DNA from: Streptomyces sp. Je 1-369
GTDB lineage: Bacteria > Actinomycetota > Actinomycetes > Streptomycetales > Streptomycetaceae
DNA length: 64,000 bases
Direction of reading: 5' to 3'
Assembly: GCF_026810505.1 (NCBI RefSeq)
Contig: NZ_CP101750.1
Span: 1,827,448 to 1,891,447, forward strand
This document shows positions 17,773 to 26,532 of this stretch, piece by piece. The notes under the pieces are model-generated. The model saw only the letters and a list, made by a program, of their open reading frames with translations, was not told where the DNA came from and ran no database searches. The position numbers and the translations under genes are program-made. Positions within the stretch are counted from its first letter, which is position 1. Each line of letters opens with the position of its first letter.

Positions 17773-18597
17773 TCACACCGGCGGCCAGGGAATAGCAGGC
17801 CACTCGCCGCTCGGCTCGGGGTGGCGCCCCGATTTCAGGAGTGCCGCCACCCGTGCGCGCAGCGCCTCGGTCTCCGTGGCGGTGATCAGCCCGGCCAGCC
17901 GCCCTGCCAGCCCCGCCTCGTCCGCGAGGCCGTCCTGGAGGCCCTGGAGGGCCTCCAGGGCCTCGTCGGTCAGGGGCTCCCCCGCCCAGCCCCACAGCAG
18001 CGTCCGCAGCTTGTTCTCGGCGTGGAAGGTGACACCGTGGTCGATGCCGTAGAGGCGGCCGTCGGCCGGCAGCAGGTGGCCGCCCTTGCGGTCGCTGTTG
18101 TTGATCACCGCGTCGAGGACGGCGAGCCGCCGCAGCCGTACGTCATCGGCGTGCACGAGGAGCGCCGTCCGCTCCTCGTCGACCTGCGCGAGGCCGACCG
18201 CCTTCCAGCCCTCTCCCGGTTCGTCCCCGTCGACCAGGGCGAGGAGTTCCGCGTCGCCGGAGGCCTCGATCCACAGCTGGCACATGCCTTCGCCGTGCGG
18301 TCCGTCCCGCAGCACGGTCGGCGGTACGAGGTCCCAGCCGGTGGCGAGCGACACCTCGTAGGCGGCGACCTCGCGCTGGGCGAGCGTGCCGTCGGGGAAG
18401 TCCCACAGCGGGCGCTCGCCTGCGACCGGCTTGTAGACGCAGGCGGCCTCCTGCCCTTCGTACGCGACGGTGCAGTAGAGCACCGCGTTGGAGGCCTCGC
18501 GGATGCGGCCGCGCACGGTCAGCTCCCCGCGGGTGAGGAGCGCGACGGGGTCGGCGACGGTCACGCTCCCCGCCGGTATCCGTTCTGGCGCGGGCAT
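17773..18597 (-). CDS. SCO1664-family protein (PI3/4-kinase-like fold)
   Basis: A 274-residue conserved actinobacterial protein of the SCO1664 family, distantly related to phosphatidylinositol kinase-like domains. Visible features are AVLYCTVAYEGQEAACVYKP (lysine strand), ERPLWDFPDGTLAQREVAAY, the catalytic-like VINNSDRKGGHLL (N-x-DRK) near residue 165 and YGIDHGVTFH near 185. The substrate is unknown. I take the ATG at 18597; a longer start at 18639 is possible. It overlaps the DUF3090 gene by 37 bases, so the two are translationally linked. Confidence 0.85.
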   Translation of the reverse strand: MPAPERIPAGSVTVADPVALLTRGELTVRGRIREASNAVLYCTVAYEGQEAACVYKPVAGERPLWDFPDGTLAQREVAAYEVSLATGWDLVPPTVLRDGPHGEGMCQLWIEASGDAELLALVDGDEPGEGWKAVGLAQVDEERTALLVHADDVRLRRLAVLDAVINNSDRKGGHLLPADGRLYGIDHGVTFHAENKLRTLLWGWAGEPLTDEALEALQGLQDGLADEAGLAGRLAGLITATETEALRARVAALLKSGRHPEPSGEWPAIPWPPV

Positions 18598-19151
18598 ACG
18601 TGTCCTTCCGGGTCGAGCGGGAGGCTGCACAGCGGGCACGGCGGGCGGCCTGCGTTGACGACGTCGAGGGCGCGCTTGGTGAAGGCGCGGGCCTGCGCGC
18701 CGGTGAGCCGGACGCGGAGCATCGGCGGGCCGTTCTCCTCGTCCTGAAGAAGCCTTTCTTCGGCTTCGGCGAGGTCGTCCTCGGTATCGGCGTCCAGCTC
18801 GACGAGGGCCTGCGCCTCGACGACCATCCGCTCCTCCTCGCCGTCCCAGGCGAGCGCCATCGTGCCGACGCGGAACTCCTCCTCCACGGGGGAGTCGAGC
18901 GGCGCGCTGTCGGAGACCTCGGACGGTGCGACGGCCGGCACCGGGGCGTTGCCCCCGCTACGGCGTACGACCTCGTCGAGGAGCTCCTCCATGCGCTCGG
19001 CGAGCGCGGCCACCTGGGTCTTCTCCAGGGCGACGCTGGTCACCCTGACGCCGGCGGAGGCCTGGAGGAAGAAGGTACGCCGTCCGGGCAGCCCTACCGT
19101 TCCCGCGACGAATCGCTCCGGGGGGTCGTAGAGGAACACCTGACGGGACAC
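18561..19151 (-). CDS. DUF3090-family protein
   Basis: A 196-residue conserved actinobacterial protein of unknown function (DUF3090). It opens with SRQVFLYDPPERFVAGTVG, has a helical middle (EKTQVAALAERMEELLDEVV), and ends with a zinc-ribbon-like CPLCSLPLDPEGHVCPRQNG. It starts with GTG. Its place between the phosphomutase and the SCO1664-family gene is conserved in Streptomyces as I recall it. Confidence 0.88.
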   Translation of the reverse strand: MSRQVFLYDPPERFVAGTVGLPGRRTFFLQASAGVRVTSVALEKTQVAALAERMEELLDEVVRRSGGNAPVPAVAPSEVSDSAPLDSPVEEEFRVGTMALAWDGEEERMVVEAQALVELDADTEDDLAEAEERLLQDEENGPPMLRVRLTGAQARAFTKRALDVVNAGRPPCPLCSLPLDPEGHVCPRQNGYRRGA

Positions 19152-19224
19152 GTCCTGTCTCCATTGATCGGCTGCAAAGTACGGAGGGCTGTTCCAGCCC
19201 GGTTCACCCTACTGCGGGGGACGA

Positions 19225-19911
19225 TCACGGTGCGCCAGCACCGCCTCCCACGGTGGCGTCGTCACCCGGCGGCTCCTCGCGGGGCGCGAGCGAGGCGAAG
19301 TCGCCGGTGTCCCCGAGGCGTACGAGGAAGGGGCGCAGCCGCGTGTAGCGGATGGCGGTGACGGAGCAGGGCTCCACGGAGATGCGCTGGAACAGGTCGA
19401 GGTGGAGCCCGAGGGCCTCCGCGACGAGGGACTTGATGATGTCGCCGTGGGAGCACATCACGTAGACGGCGTCCTCGCCGTGTTCGTGCTCCACGCGCGC
19501 GTTCCACTCGCGTACCGCCTCCGCGGCCCGCGTCTGCATGGCGCGCATGGACTCGCCGCCGGGGAACGCGGCGGCGGACGGGTGCCGCTGGACGACCTCC
19601 ATCAGCGGTTCGTCGGCGAGCTCGGCGAGCTTGCGGCCCGACCAGTCCCCGTAGTCGCACTCTCCGATGCGGTCCTCCGTGTGCTCCGGCAGCCCGGGGC
19701 GGGCGGCGAGCAGCGGCGCGACGGTCTCGCGGCAGCGTTGCAGGGGGCTGGTGACCACTGCGGATATGGGCAGCGCGGAGAGCCGTGCGGGCAGTGCGGC
19801 GGCCTGTGCGGAGCCGCGCTCGTCGAGGGCCACGCCGGGGGTCCACCCGGCGAGCAGGCCGGCGGTGTTGGCCGTGGAGCGTCCGTGCCGGACGAGGATC
19901 AGCGTGGGCAT
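19225..19911 (-). CDS. histidine phosphatase family protein (MSMEG_4193 type)
   Basis: A 228-residue phosphoglycerate-mutase-like phosphatase. The catalytic histidine is in LVRHGRSTANTAG near residue 8, the second arginine in TSPLQRCRET near 60 and the second histidine in VMCSHGDIIKSL near 155. GECDYGDWSGRKL near 90 is typical of the MSMEG_4193 group. The substrate is unknown. I take ATG at 19911, because MPTLILVRHGR is the natural family start and the longer form would add an atypical leader. It diverges from corA with a 52-base gap. Confidence 0.88.
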   Translation of the reverse strand: MPTLILVRHGRSTANTAGLLAGWTPGVALDERGSAQAAALPARLSALPISAVVTSPLQRCRETVAPLLAARPGLPEHTEDRIGECDYGDWSGRKLAELADEPLMEVVQRHPSAAAFPGGESMRAMQTRAAEAVREWNARVEHEHGEDAVYVMCSHGDIIKSLVAEALGLHLDLFQRISVEPCSVTAIRYTRLRPFLVRLGDTGDFASLAPREEPPGDDATVGGGAGAP

Positions 19912-19963
19912 GCGGTTCAGCCTATGCGCCCCAGGTGGTGCAACCGGGGGAAGGCTGGGAAGA

Positions 19964-20974
19964 ATGCGCTGTGTGATCGTCGACTGTGCCATCTACCGGG
20001 ACGGACGTCGGACCGAGGGCCCCGAGGACCTCTCCGACGCCCTCGACCAGGCGCGGGCGGAGGGCGACGCGTTCGTGTGGATCGGGCTTCATGAGCCGAC
20101 GGCGAAGGAGTTCGACCGGGTCAGCCAGGAGTTCGGGCTGCATCCGCTGGCCGTCGAGGACGCCCTCAAGGCCCATCAGCGGCCCAAGCTGGAGGTTTAC
20201 GACGACTCGCTGTTCATGGTCCTCAAGCCGGTCGTGTACGAGCAGGACAGCGACACCGTCTCGTCGGGCGAGGTCATGATCTTCATGGGTGACTCGTTCG
20301 TGGTCACCGTCCGGCACGGCGAGGGCGCGCCGCTCGGTGCCGTCCGGCACCGGCTCGAGGCCGACCGGGACGTCCTCAAGCACGGTCCGACAGCCGTCCT
20401 GTACTCGATCGCCGACGCGTCCGTGGACCACTATCTGGAGGTCGCCGACGAGCTGCAGACCGACCTGGAGGGCCTGGAGGCGGAGGTCTTCTCCCCGGAG
20501 GGCGGGAGCGCGTCGCGGAACACGGCGTCGCGGATCTACCGGTTCAAGCGGCAGATCCTGGAGTTCCGCCGGGCGACGGGGCCGTTGGCCCTGCCTGTGG
20601 GACGTCTCTCCGGAGTGGGCCCTTTCAGCTCCTCGGTGCCCTTCGTGGACGAGACGGCGCAGCCGTTCTTCCGGGACGTCAATGACCACCTGACGCGCGT
20701 CAACGAGTCCGTGGAGGGTCTGGACCGGCTGGTGTCGGACATCCTGTCCGCGCACCTGGCGCAGATGAGCGTGCGGCAGAACGACGACATGCGGAAGATC
20801 TCGGCGTGGGCGGCGATGGCCGCGGTGCCCACGATGATCGCGGGCGTCTACGGCATGAACTTCGATCACATGCCCGAGCTGCACTGGGCGTGGACGTACC
20901 CGGCGGTGATCCTCCTGATGGCGGTCCTGGAGGTCGTCCTGTACCGCATGTTCAAGCGCCGCGGCTGGCTGTAG
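19964..20974 (+). CDS. corA: CorA-family magnesium/cobalt transporter
   Basis: A 336-residue CorA-family channel. The long cytoplasmic domain (residues 1-270) is followed by two C-terminal membrane segments, with the signature YGMNFDHMPEL between them at about residue 295 and a basic tail (MFKRRGWL). CorA pentamers carry Mg2+ and sometimes Co2+ or Ni2+ inward. The predicted start is close to the divergent phosphatase gene. It converges with the ferritin-like gene, only 9 bases apart. Confidence 0.9.
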   Translation: MRCVIVDCAIYRDGRRTEGPEDLSDALDQARAEGDAFVWIGLHEPTAKEFDRVSQEFGLHPLAVEDALKAHQRPKLEVYDDSLFMVLKPVVYEQDSDTVSSGEVMIFMGDSFVVTVRHGEGAPLGAVRHRLEADRDVLKHGPTAVLYSIADASVDHYLEVADELQTDLEGLEAEVFSPEGGSASRNTASRIYRFKRQILEFRRATGPLALPVGRLSGVGPFSSSVPFVDETAQPFFRDVNDHLTRVNESVEGLDRLVSDILSAHLAQMSVRQNDDMRKISAWAAMAAVPTMIAGVYGMNFDHMPELHWAWTYPAVILLMAVLEVVLYRMFKRRGWL

Positions 20975-20983
20975 GCCCGCGGC

Positions 20984-21772
20984 TCAGGCGAGCTCGGTGG
21001 CCGCCGTGGCGGGTCCTCCCAGGGCGTCGCGCCGGCCGGGCACCTCCAGGGAGACCATGCGCCGCCAGCCGAGGGCTCTCTCGTAGCCGTACAGGGCGTG
21101 GATGCCCGCGGTGAGCATCTGCCGTTTGGCGTGCGGCCAGTGGAGGATGCGTCCCATGCGCTCCATCACGGCGAGGCTGACGTCGCGGTAGACGCGGATC
21201 TCGGTGTGGGCGCACTCGCGCAGGGTGCGCTGGATGGTGCGGCCGTGCCCCGCACGCGCGAACCGGAGCAGTTCCTCGTGGCAGTACGCGAGGTGGTTGT
21301 CCTCGTCGTGGGAGATCATCCGTACGGCGCGGCCGATGTCGGGGTGGTCGGCGAAGTGCTTGAGGAGCAGCCGCATCTGTTCGGAGGCGCGCTGCTCGGT
21401 GACTCTGCTGTGCGCGAGGTAGGTGACGATGTCCTGCACGGACAGCGGCTTGTCGGCCTTCAGCTTGTCGTGTGCGAGACCGATGCCGTGTTTCTCCAGG
21501 AGCATCGTGTAGTCGGTGTCGTGTGGGACCTCGACCGGTCGCAGGCCGCGTTTCCTCAACAGTGCGTGGAAGATCCTGCCGTGCTTGTCCTCGTCGGCGC
21601 CGTGCCGGACGATCCTGGGGGCGAGGGCGCGCTCGGTCCGCGGGACGAGCGCGGCGATGCGGCCGTTCTCCCAGCCGCCCTGGGCCTCACCACTGGCCGC
21701 GATGGAGCAGAAGAGCCGGAACGACTCGTCGTTGTCGAGGATCTCTTCGAAGACACTCCTGGCCGACAGCAT
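20984..21772 (-). CDS. ferritin-like domain protein
   Basis: A 262-residue all-helical protein with ferritin-like diiron motifs: GADEDKHGRIFH near residue 65, TEQRASEQMRLLLKH near 130 and SHDEDNHLAYCHEEL near 160. The spacing of Glu, Asp and His pairs fits a four-helix metal site, but the family role (oxidase, oxygenase or metal store) is not known. The start is chosen at ATG 21772 because GGAGG lies 8 bases before it; two in-frame starts upstream have no such site. A 10-base inverted repeat lies just upstream. Confidence 0.75.
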   Translation of the reverse strand: MLSARSVFEEILDNDESFRLFCSIAASGEAQGGWENGRIAALVPRTERALAPRIVRHGADEDKHGRIFHALLRKRGLRPVEVPHDTDYTMLLEKHGIGLAHDKLKADKPLSVQDIVTYLAHSRVTEQRASEQMRLLLKHFADHPDIGRAVRMISHDEDNHLAYCHEELLRFARAGHGRTIQRTLRECAHTEIRVYRDVSLAVMERMGRILHWPHAKRQMLTAGIHALYGYERALGWRRMVSLEVPGRRDALGGPATAATELA

Positions 21773-21798
21773 CACGGACACCTCCATGGCCTGCACGC

Positions 21799-21832
21799 GA
21801 ACCTCGCAAAGAACGAGTCAAGTGCGAGGTTC
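21799..21832 (-). promoter_or_regulatory. inverted repeat upstream of the ferritin-like gene
   Basis: GAACCTCGCA (21799-21808) and TGCGAGGTTC (21823-21832) are perfect 10-base arms with a 14-base spacer. On the minus strand the spacer contains TTGACT, which could be a -35 box. A regulator-binding site is likely; a hairpin in the leader is the alternative. The rest of 21833-22007 shows nothing else. Confidence 0.5.
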
Positions 21833-22007
21833 CGCCGCGGGCAACAGCTGTACCGGTCGACTGCGCCGAACGAAGGACACCGGCACCGCCACGAAGCCGT
21901 AACCGAGGGCTTGTTGACGCGTTGTTCCCCGTGACGGCCGTGGCGGGGAAGACCCCCCGAGCCCCCACCACGGCCGCAGACTTCCCCCCCCCTTGCGTTT
22001 CCTCTTC

Positions 22008-23063
22008 CTACGCCAGTCCGGCGCGCTCCAGGGCCTCCGTGCCCGCGCGCAGCGAGGCGAGGCGTTCCTCCAGCGTGAAGCCCGCGGGGGCCAGCGTGAG
22101 CGTGGTGACCCCGGCCGCGGCGTAGGCCTGCATGCGGTCGGCGATCCGGTCCACGGAACCGAGCAGCGTGGTGGAGTCGATCAGCTGCCGGGGCACCGCC
22201 GCGGCCGCCCCGTCCTTGTCGCCCGCCAGGTACTTGTCCTGGATCTCGGCGGCCTCCTTCTCGTACCCCATGCGCTGTGCCAGCTGGTTGTAGAAGTTCT
22301 GCTTCCGGCTGCCCATGCCGCCGACGTACAGGGCGGTGTACGGCCTGAACATGTCCGCGAGGGCGTCGACCTGGGTGTCCTCGCCGACGGCGAGCGGCAC
22401 CGTCGGGACGACGTCGAAGCCGTCCATGGTCTTGCCTGCCTTCTCACGCCCGGCGCGCAGGTGCCGGATCGCGGTGTCCTCCAGGTGTTCGGCGGCCGGG
22501 AAGATCAGCAGGGCTCCGTCGGCGATCTCGCCGGTCTGCTCCAGGTTCTTCGGGCCGATCGCGGCGACGTACAGCGGGATGTGCTCGCGCTGGGGGTGGA
22601 CGGTCAGCTTGATGGGCTTGCCGGGGCCGCCGGGCAGCGGCAGCGTCCAGTGCTCGCCCTCGTAGGAGAGGCGCTCGCGGGTCATGGCCTTGCGCACGAT
22701 CTCGACGTACTCGCGCGTGCGGGCCAGCGGCTTGTCGAACTTGACGCCGTACCAGCCCTCGGAGACCTGCGGGCCCGAGACGCCGAGGCCGAGACGGAAC
22801 CGGCCGCCGGAGAGCGAGTCGAGGGTCGCCGCCGTCATCGCGGTCATCGCCGGCTGGCGCGCCGGGATCTGGAAGATGGCGGACCCGATGTCGATGCGTT
22901 CCGTCTGCGCCGCCACCCAGGACAGCACCGTCGCGGCGTCCGACCCGTACGCCTCCGCGGCCCAGCAGACCGAATAGCCCAGCTTGTCGGCCTCCTTCGC
23001 GACGGCGAGATTGTCCGCGTCCATCCCCGCGCCCCAGTAGCCGAGGTTGATCCCGAGCTGCAT
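22008..23063 (-). CDS. LLM-class F420-dependent oxidoreductase
   Basis: A 351-residue luciferase-like (LLM) TIM-barrel enzyme, of the type that uses coenzyme F420 in actinobacteria. MQLGINLGYWGAGMD opens the barrel; IDIGSAIFQIPARQPAM, RFRLGLGVSGPQVSEGWYG and PLYVAAIGPKNLE are typical. The substrate is unknown. I take ATG at 23063, since the family starts here; an in-frame ATG at 23090 is the alternative. It diverges from the aldo-keto reductase. Confidence 0.88.
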   Translation of the reverse strand: MQLGINLGYWGAGMDADNLAVAKEADKLGYSVCWAAEAYGSDAATVLSWVAAQTERIDIGSAIFQIPARQPAMTAMTAATLDSLSGGRFRLGLGVSGPQVSEGWYGVKFDKPLARTREYVEIVRKAMTRERLSYEGEHWTLPLPGGPGKPIKLTVHPQREHIPLYVAAIGPKNLEQTGEIADGALLIFPAAEHLEDTAIRHLRAGREKAGKTMDGFDVVPTVPLAVGEDTQVDALADMFRPYTALYVGGMGSRKQNFYNQLAQRMGYEKEAAEIQDKYLAGDKDGAAAAVPRQLIDSTTLLGSVDRIADRMQAYAAAGVTTLTLAPAGFTLEERLASLRAGTEALERAGLA

Positions 23064-23230
23064 GACCGGTCCCCTTACCGCTGTACTCATGAGTAACGTG
23101 TCTGTGCCCGGGACTGTAGCGTGCGGCACCGCCCTCCGTCAGTGACGGAGGGGTGACCCGGTTCTCCACAGTCGCTGGTTTGTCCACAGGCTCGCCCGTC
23201 GCGGGGGCCCGGCCAGTAATCTCAGCGCCC

Positions 23231-24211
23231 ATGGAGCAGAGGCATCTCGGCCGGACCGGCCTGCGCGTGTCCCGCATCGGACTCGGAACCCTCACCTGGG
23301 GCCACACCGAGGAGAACGACGCCGCCGACCTGTTGAAGGTGTTCTGGGAGGCGGGCGGCACCCTCGTCGACACCGCTGATGTGTACGGCGACGGGGAGGC
23401 GGAGTACGTCATCGGCCGTCTGATCGAGCGGCTCGTGCCCCGCCGCGACCTGGTCATCGCGACGAAGGCGGGCAGCGTCCCGGACCCGGAGCGGCGCTTC
23501 GACGGCTCGCGCGGCCATCTCCTCGCCGCACTGGACGCCTCCCTCACCCGCCTCGGCACGGACCATGTGGACCTGTGGCAGGTTCATGCCTTCGATCCGG
23601 GGACGCCACTGGAGGAGACCCTGCAAGCCCTGGACATCGCGGTGAGCAGCGGCCGGGCCCGCTATGCGGGCGTCGCGGACTTCAGCGGCTGGCAGCTCGC
23701 GAAGGCCGCCACCTGGCAGCTCGCGGCGCCGGGCACCCGCACCCGCCTGGCCAGTACGCAGATGGAGTACTCGTTGCTGCAGCGCGGCGTGGAGCGGGAA
23801 GTGCTGCCCGCCGCCCTCGACCTGGGGGTCGGGCTCCTGCCGTCCTCGCCGCTCGGCAGAGGCGTCCTCACCGGGAAGTACCGGCACGCCACGCCCGCCG
23901 ACTCGCGCGGCGGCTCCGACCACATGGCGCCCTTCGTCGCTCCGTACCTCGACGAGACGGCGGGCCGCATCGTCGACGCGGTCGCGACGGCCGCCGACGG
24001 GCTCGCGGCGACCCCGCTCCAGGTCGCCCTCGCCTGGGTGCGGGACCGCCCCGGAGTGACCGCCCCCATCATCGGCGCGCGCAACGCGCAGCAGCTCACG
24101 GCCGCATTGTCAGTGGAGACCCTTAGTCTTCCTGACGAGATCTGCCGGGCGCTCGACGACGTGTCGGCGCCGGTGCACCGCTATCCCGATCACGACTGGA
24201 GCACGCTGTGA
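23231..24211 (+). CDS. aldo/keto reductase
   Basis: A 326-residue NADPH-dependent aldo-keto reductase. The catalytic tetrad is visible: Asp and Tyr in LVDTADVYGDGEAE near residues 42-50, Lys in VIATKAGS near 78 and His in DLWQVHAFD near 112. The C-terminal cofactor region APIIGARNAQQL is present. The substrate is unknown. Its stop overlaps the GTG of the next gene by 4 bases, so the two are translationally coupled. Confidence 0.9.
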   Translation: MEQRHLGRTGLRVSRIGLGTLTWGHTEENDAADLLKVFWEAGGTLVDTADVYGDGEAEYVIGRLIERLVPRRDLVIATKAGSVPDPERRFDGSRGHLLAALDASLTRLGTDHVDLWQVHAFDPGTPLEETLQALDIAVSSGRARYAGVADFSGWQLAKAATWQLAAPGTRTRLASTQMEYSLLQRGVEREVLPAALDLGVGLLPSSPLGRGVLTGKYRHATPADSRGGSDHMAPFVAPYLDETAGRIVDAVATAADGLAATPLQVALAWVRDRPGVTAPIIGARNAQQLTAALSVETLSLPDEICRALDDVSAPVHRYPDHDWSTL

Positions 24212-26436
24212 GTACGGAACCCGCTGCCGCGGAGGACCCCGGGGCCGCTGCCGCGGAGCAGGCGGAGTCGCCCGGCGCGGAGGAAGCCGCGCCGGACGCC
24301 GAGGCCGCGTCGGACACCGGCGAGAGCAAGGACGAGGCCGGGGACAAGAGCGAAGGCGGGGCCGAGGACAAGAGCGCCGAGCTGTCCGAGACCGAGGCCG
24401 AGATCGCCGCGCAGCGCGAGCTGCGGGAGCGCATCGCGGAGCGGAAGGCGTCGAAGCAGGGGCCGATCGAGGCCGGGACGAAGCTGAGCGGCACCGCCGC
24501 CGACCTGCTGGCCGCCGTGCGCGCCGTGGAGAGCGGCGAGAAGCCCGTCGTGAGCGCCTTCCAGGAGCCGGAGCCCGCCCGCAGGCCCGCCCCGGTCCGC
24601 GCGCCCGAACCCGTGCGCCCGCAGCAGCCCGCGACCGCTCAGGCACCCGCGCAGGAGACCGTCGAGGTTGTCCGTGCCGTGCTCGCCGAGGGAGGCGCGC
24701 CGCCCGCCCTCGCCGAGCCGACGGCGGCGGCGCTCGGCGACGGCGCCGACGGGCAACTGCGCGCCGACCCGTGGCAGTTGCTGCGGGTCACCGGCGTGCG
24801 GCCCGAGCAGGCCGACGGGTTCGCCAGGGCGCTGCTCGGCGCGGAGTGCGGACCCGACGACGAGCGCAGGGGCCGCGCGATCACCGTATGGCTCCTGGAG
24901 CAGGCCGCCGTCGCGGGGCACACGGCGCTCGACGCCGCGACGCTGCACGCCGCGCTCGGGCAGCGCGCGGTGCCGGATCCGGACGCGGCGGTGCAGAGCG
25001 CACTCGCCGAGGGCGACGCCCTGGTCTTCCAGGACGCCCTCGAAGGGGCCGAGGTGCCGGTCCAGCGCACGGACGACGAGGCCGCGCGGAGCGGAGCGGA
25101 CGGCGAGGACGGCGAGGGCGCAGAGCCGGAGCGCCCGGTCCGCGTCCTGATCGGCCTGGAGCGGTACGCACTCGCGGAGGAGAGCCTCGCCGACGGCCTC
25201 GCCCGCCTGATCAACTCCCTGCCCAAGGAGCCCGCCGAGACGTCGGAACCGGAGGGCCCCGACTGGGAGGCCGCCGCCGCGCAGGCGTCCGGCTCCGCGG
25301 CCGAGCTGATCCGCGCCGTCGCCGGGCACGGACTCGTGCTGCACACCGGCGGCGAGGAGGCACGCGCCGAGCCCGCGGCGCTGGTGGCCGCCGCCGCGGC
25401 GCTGGGCCTGCGGGTGTGCGCCGCCGCCCACAGCGCCGACGGACGCCGTCGCCTCGCGCGGGCGACGGGCACCGACGACACCGCGGTCACCGTCGCCGGG
25501 CTGCTCGCGGGCGACGAGGGCCCCGGGCGCGACGCGGAGGGTGCGCTCGCGCTCGACCTCCTGGTCGTCCTGGACGCGCCGCAGCTGGACGTGGAGAGCG
25601 CGGCGATGCTCGTCGAGTCCCTGTCGGACGGCGCCCGCCTGGTCCTCAGCGGCGACCCGGGCGTGCTGTGGTCGGCGGGCCCCGGGCGGGTCTTCACCGA
25701 TCTCCTCGCCGCGCGCTGCTGCCCGCAGGTCGTCTCGCGCACCCCGGACCCGGGCCCCGTCGGCGAGCTGACGTCCGGCATCGGCATCGGCGAGCTGAAC
25801 CAGGTCGAGGCGCCCGGCAAGGAAGTCGTCCTCGTCCCGGTGCGCGACCCCGCGGAGGCCATCCACCGCACGGTCCAGCTCGTCGCGGACTCCGTGCCCC
25901 GGGCGATCGGAGTGCCCGCCGAGCACACCCAGGTCATCACGCCGGGACCCGGCGGCGCCGCGGGCACGCGCGCGCTCAACACCGCCCTGAAGGAACGGCT
26001 GAATCCGGGCCCCGGCAGGTTCGGCGGCTTCGACCCGGACGACCGGGTGGCGTACGTCCCCGCGCCGGGCCGCACGACGCTCGGCCGCGTGGTGCGGGCC
26101 GATGAGGAGGGACTGCACCTGGAGTGCGACGGCGCCCCCGTCGTCGTAGCCAAGGAACGGGTCGAGCGGGAGGTGCGGCACGGCTGGGCGCTCACCGCGC
26201 ACCAGGCGACCGGGCAGCGCTGGCCCGCGGTCGTCGTGGTGCTGCCGGGCGACGCGGCCCAGGCACTGTCCCGGCCGTGGGTGTACACCGCGTTCAGCCG
26301 CGCGGAACGGCATCTGTCGGTCGTGCAGGGCGTGGAGCAGGCGCTGCCGCGCGCGGTGGCGGAACGCCTCTGGAAGGGCCGTACGACGCGCCTGCAGACG
26401 CTGCTGCACCCGCAGGTGCCGGCGACGACGGCCTGA
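24208..26436 (+). CDS. RecD2-like helix-hairpin-helix protein with degenerate ATPase
   Basis: A 742-residue protein built like a RecD2/ExoV helicase. An acidic, Ala/Glu-rich leader (1-150) is followed by a helix-hairpin-helix (LRVTGVRPEQADGFARALLG, near 195), a RecA-like region (360-520) and a C-terminal UvrD_C_2-type end (ALTAHQATGQRWPAVVVV ... YTAFSRAERHLSVV, near 650-710). The Walker A loop, GGPGTGKT in RecD2, reads HTGGEEARAEP here with no lysine. The Walker B Asp-Glu reads VVLDAPQLD. ATP hydrolysis therefore seems lost, while DNA-binding parts remain. It is coupled to the aldo-keto reductase by a 4-base overlap, an odd partnership probably of no functional meaning. Confidence 0.8.
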   Translation: MSTEPAAAEDPGAAAAEQAESPGAEEAAPDAEAASDTGESKDEAGDKSEGGAEDKSAELSETEAEIAAQRELRERIAERKASKQGPIEAGTKLSGTAADLLAAVRAVESGEKPVVSAFQEPEPARRPAPVRAPEPVRPQQPATAQAPAQETVEVVRAVLAEGGAPPALAEPTAAALGDGADGQLRADPWQLLRVTGVRPEQADGFARALLGAECGPDDERRGRAITVWLLEQAAVAGHTALDAATLHAALGQRAVPDPDAAVQSALAEGDALVFQDALEGAEVPVQRTDDEAARSGADGEDGEGAEPERPVRVLIGLERYALAEESLADGLARLINSLPKEPAETSEPEGPDWEAAAAQASGSAAELIRAVAGHGLVLHTGGEEARAEPAALVAAAAALGLRVCAAAHSADGRRRLARATGTDDTAVTVAGLLAGDEGPGRDAEGALALDLLVVLDAPQLDVESAAMLVESLSDGARLVLSGDPGVLWSAGPGRVFTDLLAARCCPQVVSRTPDPGPVGELTSGIGIGELNQVEAPGKEVVLVPVRDPAEAIHRTVQLVADSVPRAIGVPAEHTQVITPGPGGAAGTRALNTALKERLNPGPGRFGGFDPDDRVAYVPAPGRTTLGRVVRADEEGLHLECDGAPVVVAKERVEREVRHGWALTAHQATGQRWPAVVVVLPGDAAQALSRPWVYTAFSRAERHLSVVQGVEQALPRAVAERLWKGRTTRLQTLLHPQVPATTA

Positions 26437-26459
26437 GGGCCGCCGCTCCCACGACGCAG

Positions 26460-26493
26460 TGCGCTCGCCGCCCCCGAGGGAGCGGCGAGCGCA
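26460..26493. terminator. terminator after the RecD-like gene
   Basis: Perfect 12-base arms (TGCGCTCGCCGC at 26460-26471 and its complement at 26482-26493) with a 10-base loop, between convergent genes. Confidence 0.85.
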
Positions 26494-26532
26494 GGAGCGA
26501 TTCGCCTTGGACCATGGCGCGGGAAGCAGCCG

